Source of the DNA: Ructibacterium sp965146665
GTDB lineage: Bacteria; Bacillota; Clostridia; Monoglobales; Monoglobaceae
NCBI GenBank assembly: GCA_965146665.1
Contig: CBCTHE010000001.1
Coordinates: 186,001-250,000, forward strand
Direction of reading: 5' to 3'
Length of the DNA stretch: 64,000 nucleotides
The position numbers and the translations under genes are program-made. Shown here one piece after another: positions 43,384-52,970 of the stretch. Within the stretch, counting starts at the first letter, position 1; the number at the start of each line of letters is the position of its first letter. The notes beneath the pieces were generated by a model that saw nothing but the letters and a program-made list of their open reading frames with translations, did not search any database and was not told the DNA's origin.

Positions 43384-43911
43384 CTATTCCACACGCTTTT
43401 CGTCATAGTGCCGGATGGTGTCCACCAGATAGGCGCCGGCCGAACAGAGCATCGCGGCGATCATAATGATCAAAAGGGTCATGGACCACCCCGGCGTCAT
43501 ACTGCGCCACAGGATCATGACAAACACAATCGCATAAAAAATCACCGTCGCCGCCTTGCCGTACCAGTTGGAATGGACCACAATTTTTTTCAGATAGAGA
43601 ATACCTCCAATGATGATCATGGCCGCCTCCTTGCAGATGACAATGGCGATGATCCAAAACGGAATGATCTGCGCCAGCGCGAGACAGACAATGGCCGTAA
43701 TCTGCATGAGCTTATCCACAAAGGGATCGTAGACCTTGCCGAAGTTGGTAATCATGTTATAATGCCGGGCGATATAGCCGTCCACCACATCGGTCACACC
43801 GGAAAGGACAAAAACCACCGCGGCGGCCGGAAGGTTTTCCGCCCCCAGCACAAGGTACGCAAATATGGGAACAAGAATCAACCGGGCCGTTGTCAATAGA
43901 TTGGGAATCAT
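43384..43911 (-). CDS. pgsA: CDP-alcohol phosphatidyltransferase (PgsA-like)
   Basis: 175 residues with about five to six membrane helices. The catalytic signature D41-x2-D44-G45-x2-A48-R49-x8-G58-x3-D62-x3-D66 is complete, so the enzyme should be active. Phosphatidylglycerophosphate synthase is the most likely activity (CDP-diacylglycerol plus glycerol 3-phosphate), though other head groups are possible for this family. It overlaps the thioesterase gene by four bases. Confidence 0.88.
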   Translation of the reverse strand: MIPNLLTTARLILVPIFAYLVLGAENLPAAAVVFVLSGVTDVVDGYIARHYNMITNFGKVYDPFVDKLMQITAIVCLALAQIIPFWIIAIVICKEAAMIIIGGILYLKKIVVHSNWYGKAATVIFYAIVFVMILWRSMTPGWSMTLLIIMIAAMLCSAGAYLVDTIRHYDEKRVE

Positions 43912-44327
43912 TCCGCTTCACCCCGCAGTCCGCATAAAAGCGTATAGATCTCAGGATGGGTCTTCTTCAGGTTGAGAGGCTTGAACGCCGGCGTGGTGAA
44001 CCCATGGGTGGTATGGCCCTCCGCCAGAAGCAGTCCGTCGGCTGCCCGCTCCACCCGGTAGGTAAAATGGCATTTCGCCGCCCCCACCGTCTCCAGCCGC
44101 ACCTCAACCCACACCTCGTCCCCGTACTGGGCGCCATGGATGAATTTACATCCGCAGTCCACCAGCGGCAGCAGTACGCCGCGCCGTTCAATCTCATCAT
44201 AAGAGAGGCCCGTGGCCTTGAAGAACTCCGTCCTTCCTACCTCAAACCATGGGAAATACCGGGAGTGATGCACCACCCCCATCCGGTCTGTCTCACAATA
44301 TCGAACCTGTATTTTTGTTCTGAACAT
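43908..44327 (-). CDS. Acyl-CoA thioesterase, YbgC/4HBT hotdog family
   Basis: 139 residues, single hotdog domain. VRYCETDRMGVVHHSRYFPW includes the active-site aspartate (Asp14) of the 4-hydroxybenzoyl-CoA thioesterase/YbgC group; FIHGAQYGDEVWVEVRL is the next conserved stretch. It hydrolyses acyl-CoA thioesters; substrate unknown. The 4-base overlap with pgsA suggests a link to lipid metabolism, as YbgC has in other bacteria. Confidence 0.9.
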   Translation of the reverse strand: MFRTKIQVRYCETDRMGVVHHSRYFPWFEVGRTEFFKATGLSYDEIERRGVLLPLVDCGCKFIHGAQYGDEVWVEVRLETVGAAKCHFTYRVERAADGLLLAEGHTTHGFTTPAFKPLNLKKTHPEIYTLLCGLRGEAE

Positions 44328-44364
44328 AAATGCAGTCCTTCCCTCGTCCGCGCTTCACAAACGA

Positions 44365-46125
44365 TTAAAGTATCTTTGCCACACCGCTGTATACCTGACC
44401 CCTGACGCCGTCTATGGTAATGGTCGTTCCGTTTTTGAGGATCTCCGTCGCTCCTGCCGCCCCGCATATGACCGGAATGTCCAGCGTCATGCCCACAACC
44501 GCGGCGTGCGAGGACAGGCCCGGCTTTTCGGTGATAATCGCGGAGGCCTTTCTGAGAAGCGCAATGATATCATTGCTAGTCTCCGGGATCACCAGAATAT
44601 CGCCGTCCTGGAAATTCTTCAAAGCCTCTGCCGTGTTTTTGGCCACACAGACCGTCCCGCAGACGGATTTCGGCGAGGCGCTGGTCCCGCTGAGCAGGAC
44701 GTCGCCCACCAGCTGAACCTTCAGCACATTGGTGGTGCCGCTGACCCCCACCGGCGCGCCGCCGGTGATCACCACAATGTCGCCCTTTTCGATCAGCCCG
44801 GTCTGCTTCAGTGCCCGGTCTACCGCGTGCTCAAACAGGGCGTCTGAGGTTTTTTTCATCTCTGTCCGAATCGGCGTCACGCCCCAGGACAGGGCGAGCT
44901 GCCGGTAGACCCGCTCCTTCAGGCACCCGGCGATGATGGGGCAGTTGGGCCGAAATCCGGAGATCACCCTTGGCGTAAAACCGGACTTGCTCACCGTGAT
45001 AATGGCCGCCGCGCCCAGATCGTGGGCCGTGGTGCAGGCAGAATGGCTGATGGCGTTGGTGACGCCCATTCCGGAATGGAAATGCCTTTCCTCAAACCGC
45101 TTCACATAGTTGATGTCCTCCTCCGCCTTGATACAGATCTGCGCCATGGTCTTGAGCGCCCGGACCGGATACTGTCCGACGGCAGTCTCCCCGGAGAGCA
45201 TCACCGCGGAAGTTCCGTCATAGACCGCGTTTGCCACATCCGAGGTCTCGGCCCTGGTGGGCCGCGGGTTATGGGTCATGGATTCCAGCATCTGGGTGGC
45301 TGTGATAACCCGCCGGCCAGAACGGTAGCATTTCTCTATAATCTCTTTCTGGATCGCGGGGAGCTCCTCAAAGGCGATCTCAACCCCCATGTCACCCCGT
45401 GCAATCATGATTCCTTCACAAACCTTGATAATATGATCTACGTTATCCACACCCTGCCGGTTTTCAATCTTAGCGATGATCTGGATGTCCTCGCCGCCGT
45501 TCTGCTCCAGGATCCGCTTGATCTCCAGAACATCAAAGGCGCTCCGGACAAAGGACGCCGCAATGTAATCAAAGCCCTGCTCAATCCCAAACTTGATGTC
45601 CTCCATGTCCTTTTTGCTCATATAGTCCATGGTGAGGTTGACATCCGGGACATTGATGCTCTTATGGTTGCTCACCGCACCGCCGTTGAGCACCTCGCAG
45701 ATAATATCCTCACCCTTGATGCTGGTCACGGACATCTCGATCAGTCCGTCATCAATCAGAATCCGGGTGCCCTTTTCCACATCCTTGGACAGACCGGCAT
45801 AGCTGATCTGGGTGATCTCATTGGTTCCCTCGGCCTCCCGGGGCGTCAGCGTGAATTTCTGGCCGCGCTCCAGCTCAACCCTTCCATCCTTGAAATTGCC
45901 GGTCCGAATCTCCGGCCCCTTGGTATCCAGCAGCAGCGGGATCGGCAGTCCCAGCTCTTCCCGCAATTCCTTGACCATGTTGATCCGCTTGAGATGCTCC
46001 TCATAGGTACCGTGGGAAAAGTTGACCCGCGCGGTGTTCATCCCGCTGAGCATGAGCTCCCGCAGGACACTTGGATCGTCTGTGGCTGGGCCGAGTGTGC
46101 ATATGATTTTAGTTTTTCGCTTCAA
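44365..46125 (-). CDS. pyk: Pyruvate kinase with C-terminal PEP-utiliser (mobile) domain
   Basis: 586 residues, the Firmicute length. Barrel start RKTKIICTLGPATDDPSVLR, catalytic region ADGIMIARGDMGVEIAF-like (here EGIMIARGDMGVEIAFEELP) and TATQMLESMTHNPRPTRAE. The extra about 100 residues at the C terminus (DGDILVIPETSNDIIALL; EKPGLSSHAAVVGMTLDIP) are the PEP-utilising mobile domain with its SSHAA histidine. It makes pyruvate and ATP from PEP. It starts 24 bases after mtrB and precedes the thioesterase by 37 bases. Confidence 0.97.
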   Translation of the reverse strand: MKRKTKIICTLGPATDDPSVLRELMLSGMNTARVNFSHGTYEEHLKRINMVKELREELGLPIPLLLDTKGPEIRTGNFKDGRVELERGQKFTLTPREAEGTNEITQISYAGLSKDVEKGTRILIDDGLIEMSVTSIKGEDIICEVLNGGAVSNHKSINVPDVNLTMDYMSKKDMEDIKFGIEQGFDYIAASFVRSAFDVLEIKRILEQNGGEDIQIIAKIENRQGVDNVDHIIKVCEGIMIARGDMGVEIAFEELPAIQKEIIEKCYRSGRRVITATQMLESMTHNPRPTRAETSDVANAVYDGTSAVMLSGETAVGQYPVRALKTMAQICIKAEEDINYVKRFEERHFHSGMGVTNAISHSACTTAHDLGAAAIITVSKSGFTPRVISGFRPNCPIIAGCLKERVYRQLALSWGVTPIRTEMKKTSDALFEHAVDRALKQTGLIEKGDIVVITGGAPVGVSGTTNVLKVQLVGDVLLSGTSASPKSVCGTVCVAKNTAEALKNFQDGDILVIPETSNDIIALLRKASAIITEKPGLSSHAAVVGMTLDIPVICGAAGATEILKNGTTITIDGVRGQVYSGVAKIL

Positions 46126-46149
46126 TGTAAAACCTCCTGTTGCAAAATG

Positions 46150-46377
46150 CTATTCTCCTGTCTGAACAATTCCCATTTTGGTATAGAGCTTTGCCTTCCC
46201 CCGCACCTTGATGGCAGATGTATTCTCCGTGAACTGGGCGATATAGGCTTCGCCCTTATCCAGCTTTTCAGTATGATGGAACCGGGTGTCCTTGCCCCGG
46301 GTCAGCCCGATGATCGTGACTCCATCCTCCTCCGCAACCACTGTAATATAATCGCTGTTTGACGCGTTTTCTCCCAT
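46150..46377 (-). CDS. mtrB: Tryptophan RNA-binding attenuation protein (TRAP)
   Basis: 75 residues. The sequence follows Bacillus TRAP closely: GVTIIGLTRGKDTRFHHTEK, LDKGEAYIAQFTENTSAIKV, RGKA. The RNA-contact residues of Bacillus TRAP (Lys37, Lys56, Arg58) and the tryptophan-pocket threonines are kept, so it should form the 11-mer ring that binds (G/U)AG repeats when loaded with tryptophan. Start ATG 46377 is eight bases after GGAGG. It is the promoter-proximal gene of a run with pyk, unlike Bacillus where it follows folE. I found no run of GAG/UAG triplets in this window to be its target. Confidence 0.93.
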   Translation of the reverse strand: MGENASNSDYITVVAEEDGVTIIGLTRGKDTRFHHTEKLDKGEAYIAQFTENTSAIKVRGKAKLYTKMGIVQTGE

Positions 46378-46556
46378 GACCTGGTCCTCCAATTTTATAT
46401 AGTTTCAAGCCGTTCCCGCCTCCAAATCCCAAGGCGGAAATCCGGCTTTTGTCGTATTGACCTGTGCATTCCCGATCCACTCCCCTGCTCTGACAGCTTC
46501 GGCCGGACCGGGGTCCCGGATTTTGCCCCGGATGGATTATATTGATAACCTTTTCC

Positions 46557-46585
46557 ATTATAACGATTTTCAATACCTGTGTCAA
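46557..46585 (-). promoter_or_regulatory. Consensus promoter of mtrB-pyk
   Basis: TTGACA (46585-46580), 17 bases, TATAAT (46562-46557): both hexamers perfect. A leader of about 170 bases follows, with a hairpin CCGGGG...CCCCGG near 46500-46525 and no obvious open frame. Confidence 0.92.
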
Positions 46586-46671
46586 GAGAATAAATGGACA
46601 CACAGAGTTCATTCTGGCGGATTCAGCCCCCGCTCTCCGCCTGGCTCCTCTGATTTTATGCAGTATATGCA

Positions 46672-46703
46672 AAAACCGGCGGGAAGCAAATCTTCCCGCC
46701 GGC
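46672..46703 (-). terminator. Terminator of kdpDE
   Basis: CCGGCGGGAAG-ATTTG-CTTCCCGCCGG followed by TTTTTGC on the minus strand, ten bases after the kdpE stop. Confidence 0.93.
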
Positions 46704-46713
46704 CATTACACCG

Positions 46714-47409
46714 TTATACCTTAAGCATTCTGTAACCGACCCCCACATGGGTCTGGATGTACCGCGGCCTTGCGGGATCCGGCTCAATCTTCTTACGCAA
46801 TGTGGCCATAAAAACCCGAAGCGAAGCCACGTCGTTCTCCCACGCACTGCCCCAGATCTCCCGCGTGATATACGTATGGGTCAGCACTTTTCCGGCATTT
46901 CTGGCAAGCAGACACAGCAGTTTATATTCGATTGGCGTCAGGTGCATCTCCTGTCCCTTCATGAACACACACCCGGCCGCAAAGTCGATCTTCAGCTCGC
47001 CGTTCTGGAATACGGCGCTCTGTACGCCGTCCGCCCCCGCGTCCCGGAGCCGGCGGAACGTGACCCGGAGCCGGGCCAGCAGTTCCTCCACAGAAAAAGG
47101 CTTGGTGAGATAGTCATCTGCCCCTGCGTCAAGCGCGTCAATTTTGTCCGTGTCCTCACTTCGGGCGCTGATTACAATGACCGGCGTTTTGGACCAGGAC
47201 CGGATTTTCCGTATGACATCAATCCCGTCCATGTCCGGCAGTCCCAGATCCAGAAGAATCACATCCGGATTGTGTGAGACCGCCTGCAGAACCGCGGTCT
47301 CACCGTCCGCGGCCGTCTGATAGCGGTACTGGTGAGTCTCAAGGGTGGTGGTGATCAGGTTCCGGACCGCGGAGTCATCCTCTACCACTAAAATCAATGG
47401 TTTATTCAT
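46714..47409 (-). CDS. kdpE: Response regulator KdpE
   Basis: 231 residues, OmpR family. Receiver domain with the acidic pair in LILVVEDDSAVRNL and phosphoacceptor Asp54 (ILLDLGLPDMDG); winged helix from about residue 130 (LTPIEYKLLCLLARNAGKVL; RVFMATLRKKIEPDPARPRY). It activates kdp genes under potassium limitation. It overlaps kdpD by eight bases. Its likely binding sites are the TCTTAA-N5-TCTTAA repeats before kdpF and kdpD. Confidence 0.95.
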   Translation of the reverse strand: MNKPLILVVEDDSAVRNLITTTLETHQYRYQTAADGETAVLQAVSHNPDVILLDLGLPDMDGIDVIRKIRSWSKTPVIVISARSEDTDKIDALDAGADDYLTKPFSVEELLARLRVTFRRLRDAGADGVQSAVFQNGELKIDFAAGCVFMKGQEMHLTPIEYKLLCLLARNAGKVLTHTYITREIWGSAWENDVASLRVFMATLRKKIEPDPARPRYIQTHVGVGYRMLKV

Positions 47410-50092
47410 GCAGCTTGACCTCCTCTACAGGCAAAGTAAATGTAAAAACCGCACCGTGGGGTTTGCGGTCCGAGACCGTGATTGTTCCCCCGTGGGCCGT
47501 GACAATGGATTTGCACAGAGCAAGTCCCAGTCCGAGACTGCGCCGGCTGTCCGCCGCCTGATTGCCCGCCGTGTAGAACATATCGAAAATATGCGCCTTG
47601 GCCTCGTCCGGAATACCGGCCCCGTTGTCAGAAACCGAAACCGCGGCCATACCGTTCTCCTGTCTGGTCTCAAGGAAAATTTCAGAGCCCTTTGGCGTAT
47701 ACTTGACGGCGTTGTCCACGAGATTGATGATGACCTGCATAATGAGCCTCGCATCCACCTTCACCAGGACAAAGGTATCCGCCGGGAGCACGCTGACCGT
47801 GTGCTCAACACACCGTCTGTCCGTGTGCTGAAGCGCTTCGGCTATGACCTCGTCCAAAAGCTCTGTGGTGAGCCGGAGCTTCATGGTACCATCCTCAATC
47901 CGGGTGACAGAAAGCAGGTTCTCCACCAGATTGATCAGCCACAGGGAGTCGTCATAAATCCCCTCATAGAGCTGTCTGCGCTTTTCCCGGCTGATGCTCT
48001 CCTCGCTGGAGAGCAGAATTCCGGCATTGCCGGAGATGGAGGTGAGCGGCGTGCGCAGGTCATGAGAAATGGAGCGGAGCAGGTTTGCCCGCAGCTGTTC
48101 ATTCTTGGCCAGGAGCGCGGCCTCCTCCCGCTCTCTGGTCACCTTTTCATTTTTCAGCGCCAGCGCGCACTCCCCCAGAATGGAAAGCACCACGCTGTTT
48201 TCAAAGGCGTCAAGCGGCGTCCCGCCCATCGCAATACCTGCCACGCCATAGACATCGCGCCCGACCCGGACTGAGAGATACAGGCATTTGGAATCTCCCA
48301 GCGTATCCGTGGTGGCACCGGCATGCTTGTTGTTCCGGTAGGCCCATGCGGCCACAGCGCGTTCGTTGTCCGTGGTATACGCGTCCATACGCTGGGCCTT
48401 GCGGGAAGGAAACAGCATTGGCGCGCCCAGGGCTTCATCCTGTACGCCGTAGAAGAGAATATCCCGGTTGAGCAGTTTAACCAGCTGACCGCAGGTCACG
48501 CTGATGATGCCGGCGGCGTCCCGTTCATTGCCCAGAAGGCGGTTGGTGTCAAACAGGATTTTCGTCCGGTAGGCCGTCTCGGCTGACTGCCGCGCCTGCC
48601 GCTTGATCCGCACCGCAAGGGAACTGGCGAGGAACGCGGAGGCAAACATAATCAGAAAGGTCACCGGATACTCCATATCATAGGCGTGAAGTGTAAACCG
48701 CGGCGCTGTGAAAAAGAAGTTGAACAGCAGAACGCTGACAATGGAGCTCACCAGACTGTATGCCCGGCGTGAGGTGAGAACCGCCGTGACCAGGACGCCC
48801 AAAATGTAAACCATGATGACATTGGCCGCGCTGAAGCCCAGCCTGTCGAATAAAAAGCCAATGGCCGTGGCCGCCGCCAGCACCAGCGCGCTTTTGCATA
48901 GATCTGCCGCCGTGCCGCCCGGCCGCTGTGGGGCCCGTCTCCTGAACCGACAGGGCGGGGTGTTTTGATCCGGAATGATATAGATGTCCAAATTGGGCGC
49001 GAGAAGTGTGATCCGCTCCGTCAGCGGCAGACGGCCGGGCAGGATGCTCCGGCGGGCACTGCTCCGGCCAAGGACGATTTTGGACACCCCGGAAAGACGG
49101 GCAAACTCTGATATCTGAACCGCAATGTCCTCACCGTACACTGTTTCGATTCCCGCGCCCAGCTGCTGTGCAAGGCGTATATTCCGGCGCAGACGTTCCT
49201 TGTTCTCATCAGACATGGAGGCAAAGTCCGGGGTCTCCACAAACAGGGCCGTCAGGCTGCCCCGGAACGCCCCCGCCATTCTTGCGGCAGTTCGGATAAT
49301 CCGGGCGTTGGCAGGAGACGAGGAGAGACAAACCAGAATATGCTCGTCGGTGACACCGCCGCCAGTCCGGCATCCGCTCTGCTCTGACATCCGGTTGACC
49401 CGGTCCGCGCACCGGCGCAGGGCGATTTCCCGCAGGGCCACCAGATTTTGGACCGTAAAAAAATTGCCCAGCGCCCGCTCCGCCTGTTCCTGTCGGTAGA
49501 TCTTCCCTTCGCGCAGGCGCTCAATCAGTTCCTGCGGCTCGATGTCCACCAGCTCCACCTGATCCGCCTGGTCAAAGACAGAGTCCGGGATCCGTTCCTG
49601 CACTGTGACACCGGTGATAGAGGCTACAAGATCATTGAGGCTTTCAATATGCTGTACATTGACCGTGGTATAGACATCTATGCCATGGTTCAGCAGCTCC
49701 CTAACATCCTGATACCGCTTTAAATGCCGGCTTCCGTCGGCATTGGTATGCGCGAGCTCATCTACCAGAATCAGCTTTGGCGCTCTGGCAATCGCCGCAT
49801 CCAGATTAAATTCATGCAGTGTGACTCCCCCGTGTCTGACCTCCCGAACAGCCAGAACCTCCAGACCATTGAGAAGCTGTGCCGTCTGGGGGCGGGCATG
49901 AGGTTCCACATAGCCAGCCACCACATCAACGCCCCGATGCTTTGCCGCGCGCGCGGCCTTCAGCATGGCATAGGTCTTGCCCACACCGGCCGCATAGCCG
50001 AAAAAAATCTTCAGGCGGCCTGTGCTTTTTTCCGCCTCTTCCCTGTGAATCTGCCGAAGTATTTCCTCCGGACTGCTTCTGCTGCTCTCCAT
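47402..50092 (-). CDS. kdpD: Sensor histidine kinase KdpD
   Basis: 896 residues, full length. N-terminal KdpD domain with Walker A GYAAGVGKT at 32-40 and LILVDELAHTNADGSRHLKR; a universal-stress-like domain (ILVCLSSSPANARIIRTAAR); four tightly packed membrane helices (DUF4118) at about 395-500; a GAF-like segment; HisKA with SISHDLRTPLTSISGN; and an ATPase domain ending SLGLGLALCKSIVTAHGG. It senses potassium and turgor, and in Firmicutes often cyclic-di-AMP through the stress-like domain. Start ATG 50092 follows GGAGGTGAGCCC. It is separated from kdpC by a promoter region, so it can be expressed apart from kdpFABC. Confidence 0.96.
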   Translation of the reverse strand: MESSRSSPEEILRQIHREEAEKSTGRLKIFFGYAAGVGKTYAMLKAARAAKHRGVDVVAGYVEPHARPQTAQLLNGLEVLAVREVRHGGVTLHEFNLDAAIARAPKLILVDELAHTNADGSRHLKRYQDVRELLNHGIDVYTTVNVQHIESLNDLVASITGVTVQERIPDSVFDQADQVELVDIEPQELIERLREGKIYRQEQAERALGNFFTVQNLVALREIALRRCADRVNRMSEQSGCRTGGGVTDEHILVCLSSSPANARIIRTAARMAGAFRGSLTALFVETPDFASMSDENKERLRRNIRLAQQLGAGIETVYGEDIAVQISEFARLSGVSKIVLGRSSARRSILPGRLPLTERITLLAPNLDIYIIPDQNTPPCRFRRRAPQRPGGTAADLCKSALVLAAATAIGFLFDRLGFSAANVIMVYILGVLVTAVLTSRRAYSLVSSIVSVLLFNFFFTAPRFTLHAYDMEYPVTFLIMFASAFLASSLAVRIKRQARQSAETAYRTKILFDTNRLLGNERDAAGIISVTCGQLVKLLNRDILFYGVQDEALGAPMLFPSRKAQRMDAYTTDNERAVAAWAYRNNKHAGATTDTLGDSKCLYLSVRVGRDVYGVAGIAMGGTPLDAFENSVVLSILGECALALKNEKVTREREEAALLAKNEQLRANLLRSISHDLRTPLTSISGNAGILLSSEESISREKRRQLYEGIYDDSLWLINLVENLLSVTRIEDGTMKLRLTTELLDEVIAEALQHTDRRCVEHTVSVLPADTFVLVKVDARLIMQVIINLVDNAVKYTPKGSEIFLETRQENGMAAVSVSDNGAGIPDEAKAHIFDMFYTAGNQAADSRRSLGLGLALCKSIVTAHGGTITVSDRKPHGAVFTFTLPVEEVKLHE

Positions 50093-50146
50093 GGGCTCAC
50101 CTCCATTTCCCTATATCCTGCATTATACCGCCACTTCCTTTAATAT

Positions 50147-50187
50147 TGTATAAGGAATTGCGGCGCCGCATTAAGATTGTATTAAGA
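50147..50187 (-). promoter_or_regulatory. kdpDE promoter with direct repeats (putative KdpE box)
   Basis: TCTTAA (50187-50182), five bases, TCTTAA (50176-50171), 18 bases, TATACA (50152-50147). The arrangement is the same as before kdpF. Other possible -10 elements (TATAAT at about 50200-50205 and 50131-50136) are nearby. Confidence 0.62.
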
Positions 50188-50273
50188 CGCCGTGAGGTTA
50201 TTATACCACAAATATCAGATAAGTCCAGCCAAAGCAAACCTTCGCGCGCGGAACCGGGCCGCTTCCGGCTCTC

Positions 50274-50876
50274 CTACAGCACGCCGTCCAGCATCAGGTT
50301 CACCTTCAGGACATTGACGGTCTTCTCTCCGAAAACGCCCAGAAAACGGCCGGTGGTACACAACTCTATGATGTCCCGGACCGCTTGCTCGGAAATGCCC
50401 CGCGCCTTTGCAATCCGCGGCACCTGATATTCCGCCGCCGCGGGCGAGACCGCCGGATCCAGCCCGCTGCCCGAACAGGTCACCAGGTCCACCGGAATCG
50501 CCCGGTCAGCCATATCCGGATTGGCGGTCTTGAGACGCGCGATCCGCTCAGCCACCAGCGCCTCAAATTCCGTGCTTGCCGGGCTGAGATTGGAGGGCGC
50601 CGCATACATCAGCATCCTGCCCTCCGCATCCCGATAGGTGGAAACATCCACATTCATAATACGTCCCCACAAATGACCATCCTCTGTGAACTGCTGGGCA
50701 AGCAGTTCACTTCCATACTTCTTGCCGTCCGCCTCAATGATACTCCCGTTTGCCTGCTTCGGGAAAATCAGCTGTGCGATTCCTGTCACAACACCTGTAT
50801 AGACCACTCCGCACACAACAGTGAAAATCAGAAATATAACCGCCGCTCTGGGAAGAACACATTTGAATGTTTTCAT
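50274..50876 (-). CDS. kdpC: Potassium-transporting ATPase subunit KdpC
   Basis: 200 residues: one N-terminal membrane helix (AAVIFLIFTVVCGVVYTGVV) and an extracytoplasmic domain with the family stretches WGRIMNVDVSTYRD, YAAPSNLSP and DLVTCSGSGLDPAVSPAAAEY. It stabilises the KdpA-KdpB complex. RBS AAGGAGGCATAAGCT; last gene of kdpFABC. Confidence 0.97.
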   Translation of the reverse strand: MKTFKCVLPRAAVIFLIFTVVCGVVYTGVVTGIAQLIFPKQANGSIIEADGKKYGSELLAQQFTEDGHLWGRIMNVDVSTYRDAEGRMLMYAAPSNLSPASTEFEALVAERIARLKTANPDMADRAIPVDLVTCSGSGLDPAVSPAAAEYQVPRIAKARGISEQAVRDIIELCTTGRFLGVFGEKTVNVLKVNLMLDGVL

Positions 50877-50889
50877 AGCTTATGCCTCC

Positions 50890-52959
50890 TTATGCCAGTC
50901 CGCACAGAACCAGCAGCATGTCGATCAGTTTGATGAACAAAAACGGCGCCGCCAGGCCGCCCAGGCCATAGACCAGAAGATTCCGGCCCAGCAGTTTTCC
51001 GGCGGGCACCTCCCGGTATTTTACCCCCCGCAGGGCCAGAGGGATCAGGGCAATAATAATCAGCGCATTGTAGATAATAGCCGAGAGTACCGCGCTCATG
51101 GGCGAGTGCAGACCCATAATATTGAGTGCGGACAGGCCCGGATACAGGCCCACAAACAGCGCGGGGATGATTGCAAAATATTTTGCCACGTCATTGGCAA
51201 TGGAGAAGGTGGTCAGGCTCCCCCGGGTCATAAGTAGCTGTTTGCCGATCCTGACAATGTCGATCAGCTTGGTGGGCGAGGAATCCAGATCCACCATGTT
51301 CCCTGCCTCCTTCGCGGCCTGGGTGCCGCTGTTCATGGCCACGGCCACATCTGCCTGGGCCAGAGCCGGTGCGTCATTGGTTCCATCCCCGGTCATGGCC
51401 ACAAGATGGCCCTTTGCCTGAAAATCCCGGATCATAGCGAGTTTACCCTCTGGGGTGGCCTCCGCCAGAAAGTCGTCCACACCAGCTTCCGCCGCAATGG
51501 CGGCCGCAGTCATGGGGTTATCCCCGGTGATCATAATTGTCTTAATCCCCATTTTCCGCAGGTCGGCAAACTTCTCCCTTACGCCTTGCTTGATGATATC
51601 CTTTAAATGGATCACACCGAGAACCTTTCGGTTTTTGGCCACCACAAGGGGCGTCCCCCCCTGAGAGGCAACGGATTTGACTATGGCCGCGCACTCCTCC
51701 GGATACACGCCGCCAGCCTGTGTGACATAGGCCGCGACTGCGTCCGCGGCGCCTTTTCGAATCTCGTTTCCGTCATAGTCCACCCCGCTCATACGGGTCT
51801 TTGCCGTAAAGGGGATGAATCGAATGTCTTTGTCAGAGAGCTGGCGTTCCCGGATTCCAAAGGCCTCCTTGGCCAACACCACCACGCTTCGTCCCTCCGG
51901 GGTCTCGTCCGCAAGAGAGGCGAGCTGTGCCGCCCCGGCAAGGTCACTTGCGTCCACTCCTCCGACCGGGATAAAGGCATGCGCCTGCCGGTTGCCCAAG
52001 GTGATGGTTCCCGTCTTATCCAGCATCAGAATATCCACGTCTCCGGCGGCCTCGATGGCGCGTCCGCTCATGGCCAGCACATTGGCCTGGTTCAGCCTGC
52101 TCATGCCCGCGATGCCAATGGCCGAAAGGAGTGCGCCGATTGTGGTCGGCGCAAGGCAGACCAACAGAGCAACCAGCGTTGTTACGGAGGTCGGATTGAC
52201 GATTCCCGCCTCCCTTGCCGAAAACACTGAATAGGTATACAGCGACAGGGTAACCAGAATAAAAATGATGGACAGGGCAATCAAAAAGATCTGGAGTGCG
52301 ATCTCGTTGGGTGTTTTCCTGCGGGCGGCGCCCTCTACCATGGCAATCATTTTGTCCAGAAAACTCTCGCCCGCCTCACTGGTGACCTGTACTACGATCC
52401 AGTCGGAGAGTACCGTAGTACCGCCGGTGACCGCACTGCGGTCGCCGCCGCTCTCCCGGATCACGGGTGCGGATTCGCCTGTGATGGCGCTTTCATCCAC
52501 GGACGCGGCACCCTCAATGACCTCACCGTCCGCGGGAATCTGTTCCCCGGCCCTGACAATGACCATTTCACCCTTTTTCAATGCGGCGGAGTTCACCTCT
52601 TTCACCTGTTCCTTTTGGGCGGCCGAGGGTATGCGATGGGCGATAACATCCCGTTTCGAGGCCCGCAGGGAATCCGCCTGCGCCTTGCCCCGCCCCTCGG
52701 CGATTGCCTCCGCAAAATTGGCGAACAGCACAGTAAACCAGAGGATAACGGCAATGGCCAGCGTATATCCCGCCGGCGCGTCCTTGAGCCCAAACAGCGC
52801 CGCCAGCCAAAGTCCTGTGGTTAAAACCGCAGAGATGAAAACCAAAAGCATAACCGGGTTTTTTGCCTGAATTCTGGGATTCAGCTTCACAAAGGAATCC
52901 TTCACCGCTCTGCCGACCATTTTCCTGTCGGCAAAGTCACTTTTATTATAAACAGCCAT
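50890..52959 (-). CDS. kdpB: Potassium-transporting P-type ATPase subunit KdpB
   Basis: 689 residues. The P-type ATPase catalytic subunit, with SAITGESAPVIRESGGDRS (actuator TGES), phosphorylated aspartate in ILMLDKTGTITLGNRQAH, and the hinge MTGDGTNDAPALAQADVAVA. Seven membrane helices. It powers potassium uptake through KdpA. The start ATG 52959 follows AAGGAGGTTTCTT. Confidence 0.98.
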   Translation of the reverse strand: MAVYNKSDFADRKMVGRAVKDSFVKLNPRIQAKNPVMLLVFISAVLTTGLWLAALFGLKDAPAGYTLAIAVILWFTVLFANFAEAIAEGRGKAQADSLRASKRDVIAHRIPSAAQKEQVKEVNSAALKKGEMVIVRAGEQIPADGEVIEGAASVDESAITGESAPVIRESGGDRSAVTGGTTVLSDWIVVQVTSEAGESFLDKMIAMVEGAARRKTPNEIALQIFLIALSIIFILVTLSLYTYSVFSAREAGIVNPTSVTTLVALLVCLAPTTIGALLSAIGIAGMSRLNQANVLAMSGRAIEAAGDVDILMLDKTGTITLGNRQAHAFIPVGGVDASDLAGAAQLASLADETPEGRSVVVLAKEAFGIRERQLSDKDIRFIPFTAKTRMSGVDYDGNEIRKGAADAVAAYVTQAGGVYPEECAAIVKSVASQGGTPLVVAKNRKVLGVIHLKDIIKQGVREKFADLRKMGIKTIMITGDNPMTAAAIAAEAGVDDFLAEATPEGKLAMIRDFQAKGHLVAMTGDGTNDAPALAQADVAVAMNSGTQAAKEAGNMVDLDSSPTKLIDIVRIGKQLLMTRGSLTTFSIANDVAKYFAIIPALFVGLYPGLSALNIMGLHSPMSAVLSAIIYNALIIIALIPLALRGVKYREVPAGKLLGRNLLVYGLGGLAAPFLFIKLIDMLLVLCGLA

Positions 52960-52970
52960 AAGAAACCTCC

